5,587 nt of DNA. Source: Thermoplasmatota archaeon (GTDB lineage Archaea; Thermoplasmatota; Thermoplasmata; UBA10834). Both the position numbers and the translations under genes were made by a program. Numbering within the stretch: the first letter of the stretch is position 1; each line of letters begins with the position of its first letter. Below the pieces are notes generated by a model. The model saw only the letters and a program-made list of their open reading frames with translations. It searched no databases and was not told the DNA's origin. Location of the stretch: NCBI GenBank assembly GCA_030836605.1, contig JAUPMC010000112.1:1-5587 (forward strand), read 5' to 3'. Shown piece after piece: positions 1 through 4,486 of this stretch.

Positions 1-232
1 CCATGAGCTTCATCTCCTCGGCGTCGTCGGATGAGAGGGAGTCTATGTTGCACAGGGCCTTGAGTATCAGGAGCTGCCGGTCCCTGCGGGCCACGAGGTC
101 GAAGCTGATGCTCCTCAGGTTGTGCTGGTTCGAGACGTAGAAGCCGCACTTCGCGAGGGTCTCCCTCGTCCTCCCGACGAGCTTGTCCCTGTCCACCGCG
201 ACCGCGCGGATGCGCCTGTGAAGCTTGGCCAT
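1..232 (-). CDS. Predicted archaeal HTH transcriptional regulator (COG1395-like), N-terminal part only
   Basis: Only the first 77 codons are in the window; the gene runs off the left edge. The segment FDLVARRDRQLLILKAL (residues 44-60), followed by CNIDSLSSDDAEEMKLM, resembles the start of the archaeal family annotated as putative HTH-type transcriptional regulatory protein (COG1395). In that family an N-terminal nuclease-fold-like domain with an FD-x-x-ARR...LL-K-L-N-D-L pattern precedes a Cro/C1-type helix-turn-helix. The DNA-binding part lies outside the window, so the regulator role is known only from the family. The ATG at 232 has an AGGAG (240-236) just upstream, with short spacing; an in-frame TTG at 244 or a GTG at codon 13 are alternatives, the last fitting the usual family N-terminus well. 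It begins 31 bases after the cdc48 stop on the same strand with no visible promoter, so it is probably co-transcribed with hsp20 and cdc48. Confidence 0.75.
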   Translation of the reverse strand, partial: MAKLHRRIRAVAVDRDKLVGRTRETLAKCGFYVSNQHNLRSISFDLVARRDRQLLILKALCNIDSLSSDDAEEMKLM

Positions 233-263
233 TCTCTCCTGCAACCCCGAATCATCTCCCTGG

Positions 264-2444
264 TCATCTGTACATCGTGTTGGGTGAGAGCTTCTCGTAT
301 CTCCTCAGGTCGCTCTCGCTCATCGGCTCGACGTTCTCCATGGCCTTCTCGAAGTACTTCATGCCGACCTTGCGTCCCTTCACGGCGTCCTCTTCCAGGC
401 TTCCGCCCTCGAGGACGTAGTCCCTGATCGCCAGCATCACGGCCTCGTTGCACACGGCGGATATCTCCGCGCCGGTGTACTTGTCCATCCTGACGGCCAG
501 CTTGTCCAGGTCCACATCGTCGTCCAACGGTTTACCCTTTGTGTGTATCCTGAGTATCTCCTTCCTGGCCTGCAGGTCGGGCGGGGGCACGTAGACGAGC
601 CTGTCGAACCTCCCCGGGCGCATCAGGGCGGGGTCCATGATGTCCGGCCTGTTCGTGGCGGCTATGACCACCACGTTGTGGAGCGCCTCCAACCCGTCCA
701 TCTCGGTCAGTATCTGGCTGATGACCCTCTCCGTGACCCCTGAATCGGACGAGGTGCCCCTGACCGGGGCGATGGCGTCTATCTCGTCCAGGAATATGAC
801 GCACGGGGCGGCCTGCCTGGCCTTCCTGAAGGTCTCGCGGACCGCCTTCTCGCTCTCCCCGACCCACTTGGACAGGAACTCCGGGCCCTTGACGCTGATG
901 AAGTTCGCCTCGCTCTCGGTCGCGACGGCCTTCGCCAGGAGCGTCTTGCCGGTCCCGGGGGGACCGTACAGGAGTATGCCCTTGGGGGGCGTGGCGGCCA
1001 TGTGCTTGAACAGCGACGCGTACTTGAGCGGCCACTCGACGGATTCCATCAGCTCCTGCTTGGGCCCCTCCAGGCCCCCGACTTCCTCCCACTTGACGTT
1101 CGGCGACTCGATGAGGACCTCCCTCAAGGTCGAGGGCTGCATCTCCCTGTACGCGCCCATGAAGTCGTCCATCCCCACCTTGAGGCCGTTGAGGACCTCC
1201 AAGGGTATCGACTCCGCCTCGAGGTCGATGGATGGCAGTATCTCCCTGAGGGCGCGCATGGCTGCCTCCCTCGCGAGCGCGGCGAGGTCCGCGCCAACGT
1301 ACCCGTGGGTCATGGACGCGAGCTTGTCCAGGTCGACATCGTCCGCCAGGGGCATGCCCTTCGTGTGTATCTGGAGTATCTCGAGCCTCCCGACCTTGTC
1401 GGGTATGCCTATCTCTATCTCCCTGTCGAACCTGCCGGGCCTGCGTATGGCCGGGTCGAGCGCGTTGGGCCTGTTGGTCGCGCCTATGACGACGACCTTC
1501 CCCCTGCCCTCCAGCCCGTCCATGAGGGCCAGCAGCTGCGCCACGATCCTGCGCTCCGTCTCCGCGGTGACCTCGTCCCTCTTCGGGGCGATGGAGTCTA
1601 TCTCGTCTATGAATATGATGCTGGGGGCGTTCTCCGCCGCCTCCTTGAATATGTCCCTGAGCCGTTCCTCGCTCTCGCCGTAGAACTTGCTCATGATCTC
1701 CGGACCGCCTATCGATGTGAAGGTCGCGCTCGTCTCCGACGCGACGGCCTTCGCCAGGAGCGTCTTGCCAGTCCCCGGCGGCCCGTGCAGGAGCACGCCC
1801 TTGGGCGCGTCGACGCCGAGCTTCTCGAAGAGCTCGGGGTGCCTCAGGGGCAGCTCGATCATCTCCCTGACCTTGTCCACCTCGTCCTTGAGGCCGCCTA
1901 TGTCCTCGTAGGCCACCTTCGGGCCCTTCGCGGCCTCCTCCTTGGCGGGCTTCTCGCTGAGCTTGACCTGCGTGAAGTTCTGTATCACCGCCGCCTCCCC
2001 GGACGGCTGGAAACCCTGCACGACGAGCGTGAACTTGCGCCCCATCACGCTGACCTCGAGCAGGTCGCCCTTGACGACGGGCCTGCCCTCGAGGTTCTGC
2101 GCGAGGTACTCCTCCCCTCCCAGCAGCTTCAACGGCTGGGTCGGTGCGAGCGTGACCTTGGTCGCCGGCTTCGGCACGACCTTCCTGATCCCGAGCTTCT
2201 CGTCCAGGCCGACCCCGGCGTTCTTCCTGGTGACGCCGTCGATCCGTATCGTGCCCCTGTTCTCGTCCTCCGGGTACCCCACATAGGCCGTGACGACGGT
2301 GTTCCTCGTGCCCTCTATCATGACCGTGTCGCCCTGGTTGAGCTTGAGTATCCTCATCAGGGCGGGGTCCACCCTGGCTATCCCCTTGCCGTCGTCCGCG
2401 GTCTTCGCCTGGACGACCCTGAGTATCTTCTCCTTGTTCGACAT
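264..2444 (-). CDS. cdc48: Cdc48/VAT-type AAA+ ATPase (p97/VCP homologue)
   Basis: This 726-residue protein has the full archaeal Cdc48 architecture. The N domain (about 1-170) has a double-psi-barrel half with GIARVDPALM and LNQGDTVMIEG. D1 has Walker A GPPGTGKT at 221-228, Walker B IIFIDE at 276-281, sensor-1 Asn324 and arginine fingers Arg335/Arg338. D2 has Walker A at 494-501, Walker B VIFLDE at 549-554, sensor-1 Asn598 and Arg609/Arg612. Both pore loops are intact: Phe254-Tyr255 in D1 and Trp527-Val528 in D2, as in Thermoplasma VAT. The family forms hexamers that use ATP to pull substrates through the central pore and unfold them in the cytoplasm. The protein ends in Met-Tyr-Arg, an Hb-Y-X tripeptide of the kind that docks ATPases on the 20S proteasome. 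I chose the ATG at 2444 because AGGTG (2455-2451) lies six bases upstream and MSNKEKILRV matches normal family N-termini; an ATG at 2495 would add 17 unlikely His/Arg-rich residues. Confidence 0.98.
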   Translation of the reverse strand: MSNKEKILRVVQAKTADDGKGIARVDPALMRILKLNQGDTVMIEGTRNTVVTAYVGYPEDENRGTIRIDGVTRKNAGVGLDEKLGIRKVVPKPATKVTLAPTQPLKLLGGEEYLAQNLEGRPVVKGDLLEVSVMGRKFTLVVQGFQPSGEAAVIQNFTQVKLSEKPAKEEAAKGPKVAYEDIGGLKDEVDKVREMIELPLRHPELFEKLGVDAPKGVLLHGPPGTGKTLLAKAVASETSATFTSIGGPEIMSKFYGESEERLRDIFKEAAENAPSIIFIDEIDSIAPKRDEVTAETERRIVAQLLALMDGLEGRGKVVVIGATNRPNALDPAIRRPGRFDREIEIGIPDKVGRLEILQIHTKGMPLADDVDLDKLASMTHGYVGADLAALAREAAMRALREILPSIDLEAESIPLEVLNGLKVGMDDFMGAYREMQPSTLREVLIESPNVKWEEVGGLEGPKQELMESVEWPLKYASLFKHMAATPPKGILLYGPPGTGKTLLAKAVATESEANFISVKGPEFLSKWVGESEKAVRETFRKARQAAPCVIFLDEIDAIAPVRGTSSDSGVTERVISQILTEMDGLEALHNVVVIAATNRPDIMDPALMRPGRFDRLVYVPPPDLQARKEILRIHTKGKPLDDDVDLDKLAVRMDKYTGAEISAVCNEAVMLAIRDYVLEGGSLEEDAVKGRKVGMKYFEKAMENVEPMSESDLRRYEKLSPNTMYR
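921..950 (-). repeat. 30-base direct repeat, copy in D2 of cdc48
   Basis: These 30 bases are identical to 1740-1769. They encode GKTLLAKAVA (end of Walker A and the following helix) of the D2 ATPase with the same ten codons as D1. The identity stops abruptly at both ends. The flanking GPPGT codons differ synonymously at four of five positions. This is either gene conversion between the two domains or coincidence of biased codons. Confidence 0.85.
1740..1769 (-). repeat. 30-base direct repeat, copy in D1 of cdc48
   Basis: Exact partner of 921-950. It encodes the same GKTLLAKAVA segment in the D1 ATPase. The protein identity is expected from AAA+ conservation; the complete synonymous identity across ten codons is not. 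Confidence 0.85.
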
Positions 2445-2450
2445 GTGTCG

Positions 2451-2455
2451 CACCT
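2451..2455 (-). promoter_or_regulatory. Ribosome binding site deciding the cdc48 start
   Basis: AGGTG on the minus strand, six bases before the ATG at 2444. It supports the 726-residue form of Cdc48 over the 743-residue reading. It also indicates that cdc48 is translated from an internal site on a longer hsp20-cdc48 message. Confidence 0.75.
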
Positions 2456-2502
2456 TTGACCTTGATCGATGATGTGTGTGAGTTCGAGTCCGCAACGGGT
2501 TT

Positions 2503-2528
2503 GGGGCGCCGCTGTTGGCAGCCGCCCC
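2503..2528 (-). other. GC-rich stem-loop between hsp20 and cdc48
   Basis: Read on the minus strand, GGGGCG (2528-2523) pairs with CGCCCC (2508-2503), and GCTG (2522-2519) pairs with CAGC (2514-2511). This leaves a four-base CCAA loop and a two-base bulge, about ten base pairs almost all G-C. It begins one base after the hsp20 stop codon. The following sequence (AAACCCG) has no T run, so it is not a typical archaeal terminator. It could protect or set the 3' end of an hsp20 message, or partly attenuate read-through into cdc48; this role is inference. Confidence 0.6.
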
Positions 2529-2529
2529 G

Positions 2530-3033
2530 TCACTTCACTGGGACCTTCTTCGACTTCTTCCCCGGAGGGGCCTCCTTGGGCAGCCTCACGGTCAGGACGC
2601 CGTCCTTCAGCTCGGCCTCGACCTTGTCCGTGAGGACGTTCTCCGGTAGCGGGATGGCCCGGTAGAACCTGGAGTACCGCCTCTCCCTGCGGATGTAGCC
2701 GGTCTCCTTGTCCTCCTGGTCCTCCTCGACGCTCGTCTCGGCGGACACCTCCAGGCTGTCCTGCGCGACCTCTATCTTGAGGTCCTCCTTCTTGATGCCC
2801 GGTATCTCGGCCTTGACGACGTACTCCTTGCCGTTGTCGACCAGGTCCACGAGCGGCTGCCTCACCGACCCGGTCGCCATCGACTGGGGCGACAGCATCA
2901 GGCTCTCCCACTCCGACTTGAAACCGTCGAAGACCCTGTCCATGTCGTCCAGCATGGTCCACGGGCTGGCCCATGTCGGGCTCCAGTACTCCCTCGGCGC
3001 CACGCCCTCCTTCTTGTCCTTCCTTCGGATCAT
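2530..3033 (-). CDS. hsp20: Small heat-shock protein, Hsp20/alpha-crystallin family
   Basis: This 167-residue protein is of normal length for an archaeal small heat-shock protein, an ATP-independent holdase that forms cytoplasmic oligomers and keeps unfolded proteins soluble. An aromatic-rich N-terminal arm (about 1-55, with WSPTWASPW) precedes the alpha-crystallin domain (about 57-153). That domain includes PLVDLVDNGKEYVVKAEIPGI, an acidic loop (EEDQEDKE, 103-110), RRERRYSRFYRAIPLPENV, and the signature DGVLTVRLPK at 144-153. The tail ends in VPV (164-166), the I/V-x-I/V motif that family members use for oligomer assembly. The ATG at 3033 is preceded by a strong GGAGGTG eight bases upstream; an in-frame ATG at 3066 would add 11 residues without such a site. 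It has its own TATA box and is first in an apparent operon with cdc48 downstream. Its short leader can fold into a hairpin touching the ribosome binding site. I am confident of the family; any heat induction is inferred. Confidence 0.96.
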   Translation of the reverse strand: MIRRKDKKEGVAPREYWSPTWASPWTMLDDMDRVFDGFKSEWESLMLSPQSMATGSVRQPLVDLVDNGKEYVVKAEIPGIKKEDLKIEVAQDSLEVSAETSVEEDQEDKETGYIRRERRYSRFYRAIPLPENVLTDKVEAELKDGVLTVRLPKEAPPGKKSKKVPVK

Positions 3034-3041
3034 GCTTCGTC

Positions 3042-3048
3042 CACCTCC
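3042..3048 (-). promoter_or_regulatory. Strong Shine-Dalgarno of hsp20
   Basis: GGAGGTG on the minus strand, eight bases before the ATG at 3033. It is the best ribosome binding site in the window and decides the hsp20 start. Its first two G bases are also the end of the 3' arm of a predicted leader hairpin. Confidence 0.85.
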
Positions 3049-3073
3049 GTCATGACGCGCCCTCATGGCACGG
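3047..3073 (-). promoter_or_regulatory. Leader hairpin overlapping the hsp20 ribosome binding site
   Basis: On the minus strand CCGT-gc-CATGA (3073-3063), a seven-base loop GGGCGCG, then TCATG-ACGG (3055-3047) can pair as nine base pairs with a two-base bulge. The hairpin starts about where transcription should begin, judging from the TATA box about 25 bases upstream. Its 3' arm takes in the first GG of the GGAGGTG ribosome binding site. This geometry resembles heat-shock RNA thermometers known from bacterial small heat-shock genes. The inverted repeat could equally be a DNA operator near the transcription start. The pairing is seen; the function is inferred. Confidence 0.5.
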
Positions 3074-3093
3074 TTTCGACTATGTTAGTACTT

Positions 3094-3102
3094 CTATATA
3101 AT
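3094..3102 (-). promoter_or_regulatory. TATA box of the hsp20-cdc48 operon
   Basis: ATTATATAG on the minus strand, an AT island in GC-rich DNA. Archaeal start sites lie about 25 bases downstream of the box centre, giving a predicted start near 3072-3074 and a leader of about 40 bases. No similar box is seen between hsp20 and cdc48 or between cdc48 and the next gene. Confidence 0.7.
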
Positions 3103-3186
3103 GGTTGTCGCACACTGTTTGGGGTCGCCCCATCGTCTGGCCGCGCGCTGGACGGTGCCTTCCTCCAGCCCTTCGCCGTGGAACAC

Positions 3187-3194
3187 TAATTATA
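3187..3194 (+). promoter_or_regulatory. TATA box of endA
   Basis: TAATTATA centred about 27 bases before the endA ATG at 3218. This spacing puts the transcription start at or next to the ATG. With no Shine-Dalgarno visible in the bases before 3218, it predicts a leaderless message, common in archaea. The box lies about 90 bases from the divergent hsp20 box, so the two promoters share a short intergenic region. Confidence 0.65.
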
Positions 3195-3217
3195 CGGAAC
3201 GGCGATATGCTCGCCGG

Positions 3218-4273
3218 ATGAGCGGGAAGCTGGTAAGCGAGTCTGTCATCGTGGACGACCCAGCGGAGGCTAGCCAGATACACAACAAGGGCTCGTACGG
3301 CGTCCCGCAGTCCGGTGGCGGCCTGAAGCTGGAGCTGATGGAGGCCATCTACCTGGTCGAGTCGGACAGGCTCTCGGTCGCATCGGACGGCTCGCCCATC
3401 TCCGCGGCCGACCTCCTCAGGACCGGCCACAAGGCCTCCGAGGGGTTCGAGGTCCGCTACCTGGTCTACCGAGAGCTGAGGCAGCGCGGATACGTCGTCA
3501 AGACGAGCTCGCCCCCCCTGGACTTCCGCGTCTTCCCGAGGGGCGGGGCGCCGAGCAAGACCCCGAGCAAGTGGTGGGTCGCGGCCATATCCGAGCGGTC
3601 CACGTTCGACCTGGGCGCTCTCCTGGGGCATCTGGACCGGACCTCAGACGTGAGGAAGGGCTTGCTCCTGGCGGTCGTGGACGAGGAGAGCGATGTCACA
3701 TACTACGAGGTCAAGCGCGTCGTCCCGAAGGGCAGGCTCGGGGCGGTCGACCTGAGCTCTGCCCACGAGGGCCTTCTGATGGCCGACAGGGTCATGGTCG
3801 ACGCCGGGCACTCGGCCGTCGCGATCCACGGTGGGCACTTCTTCGGAAAGATGATCGGCCAGGCCCTGCAGCTGTCCCTGATCGAGGCGACGTTCCTAGT
3901 CGAGCTGGGGGCGCTGAAACTGAGGGACGCGAAGACGAACAAACCGGTCGGCCTCCCGGCGCTCAAGAAGCGCGCGAGGGCCGTCCAGCCGGACTTCGAC
4001 CTCAGGCTGAGCACGTTCAAGGACATGAAGGGCAAGGGCATGGTCGTCAAGACCGGCTTCAAGTACGGCTCCCACTTCAGGGCGTACGAGGGCGACCCCG
4101 ACAAGTCGCACGCCCGTTACCTGGTGCACGCGGTCCCCGAGGAGTACACCACGATGTGGCCCGAGGTCAGCCGCGCGGTGAGGCTCGCCCACGGGGTCAA
4201 GAAGGAGATACTGCTGGGGCGCGTGTCGAAGAAGGAAGTCGAGTACGTGGGCCTGAGCCGGTTCAGGCCCTGA
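3218..4273 (+). CDS. endA: tRNA splicing endonuclease, alpha2-type (two fused repeats)
   Basis: This 351-residue enzyme cuts at bulge-helix-bulge structures to remove introns from archaeal pre-tRNAs and to process rRNA. Two related halves are visible: LKLELMEAIYLVESDRLSV (36-54) is matched by LQLSLIEATFLVELGALKL (217-235). The C-terminal half keeps the catalytic triad: Tyr290 in FRAYEG, His298 in DKSHARYLV and Lys329 in AHGVKKE, corresponding by motif to Tyr115, His125 and Lys156 of the Methanocaldococcus jannaschii enzyme. The N-terminal half is a degenerate structural copy: DFRVF has Phe105 in place of Tyr, the His is missing, and only the VRK lysine (Lys147) remains. This is the alpha2 arrangement, expected to work as a homodimer, and it is somewhat longer than the 305-residue Archaeoglobus enzyme. 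I chose the ATG at 3218 from the TATA box spacing; an in-frame ATG at 3101 would place the promoter inside the gene. The stop codon directly abuts that of the convergent small gene. Confidence 0.95.
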   Translation: MSGKLVSESVIVDDPAEASQIHNKGSYGVPQSGGGLKLELMEAIYLVESDRLSVASDGSPISAADLLRTGHKASEGFEVRYLVYRELRQRGYVVKTSSPPLDFRVFPRGGAPSKTPSKWWVAAISERSTFDLGALLGHLDRTSDVRKGLLLAVVDEESDVTYYEVKRVVPKGRLGAVDLSSAHEGLLMADRVMVDAGHSAVAIHGGHFFGKMIGQALQLSLIEATFLVELGALKLRDAKTNKPVGLPALKKRARAVQPDFDLRLSTFKDMKGKGMVVKTGFKYGSHFRAYEGDPDKSHARYLVHAVPEEYTTMWPEVSRAVRLAHGVKKEILLGRVSKKEVEYVGLSRFRP

Positions 4274-4432
4274 TCATATCCTGGAGCTCATGCCTGGCTT
4301 GTAGAGTTCTGATTGCCAGGGGTGAGCCTTGAACAGTCTGCAGTACTCGTCTATCGTGTCCCTGAACCTGATCGGGGGTACGATGCCCCTGCAATCCGTC
4401 GCGAACCTGTCGCAGTCGTAGCACGAGACCAT
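4274..4432 (-). CDS. Small Cys-containing protein of unknown function (52 residues)
   Basis: I do not recognise the family. The protein begins MVSCYDCDRF and has cysteines at 4, 7, 14 and 31 (C-x2-C-x6-C-x16-C) plus His37, so it could bind zinc or an Fe-S cluster. It has no membrane segment or signal peptide. Coding support comes from AGG and ATA codons and GC-ending codons in its first two thirds, like the neighbours. The last 15 codons are less typical (GCT, CAA, TCA, GAA, CCA). The ATG at 4432 is the only start after an in-frame stop at 4459-4457, and a GGTAG lies about seven bases upstream. It starts 54 bases after the gap stop on the same strand, so it may be read from the gap promoter or from a weak TTATCTA box at 4464-4458. 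Its stop immediately follows that of convergent endA. Real gene likely; function unknown. Confidence 0.6.
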   Translation of the reverse strand: MVSCYDCDRFATDCRGIVPPIRFRDTIDEYCRLFKAHPWQSELYKPGMSSRI

Positions 4433-4444
4433 GGCGTGTCTACC

Positions 4445-4456
4445 AGTCGCGCGACT
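4445..4456. promoter_or_regulatory. 12-base perfect palindrome upstream of the small Cys gene
   Basis: AGTCGCGCGACT is its own reverse complement. It sits between a weak TATA-like TTATCTA (4464-4458, minus) and the ATG at 4432, a typical position for an archaeal repressor operator. There is no loop, so an RNA hairpin is unlikely. About one such palindrome is expected by chance in a window this size, so a role is only a suggestion. Confidence 0.3.
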
Positions 4457-4486
4457 CTAGATAACGCTATCCATGGGATGCCCGTC

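Noticed and set aside
1002..2459. 485-codon open frame on the plus strand, antisense to cdc48
   Set aside because: It is rich in Arg, Leu and Asp with no domain pattern and lies wholly opposite a clear Cdc48 gene. High GC and biased third positions open antisense frames.
2442..2495. Upstream ATG at 2495 for cdc48
   Set aside because: The added residues are His/Arg/Thr-rich and unlike the family, while the ATG at 2444 has AGGTG at proper spacing.
2478..2495. GTTCGAGTCC, resembling a tRNA T-arm
   Set aside because: The flanking bases do not form the five-pair T stem and there is no anticodon or acceptor arm around it.
3034..3066. ATG at 3066 as the hsp20 start
   Set aside because: It would add 11 residues without a Shine-Dalgarno, and the strong GGAGGTG points to 3033. 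A minor longer form from a near-leaderless start cannot be excluded.
3101..3217. Upstream ATG at 3101 for endA
   Set aside because: The extension would contain the TATA box and has no family similarity; the ATG at 3218 fits the promoter spacing.
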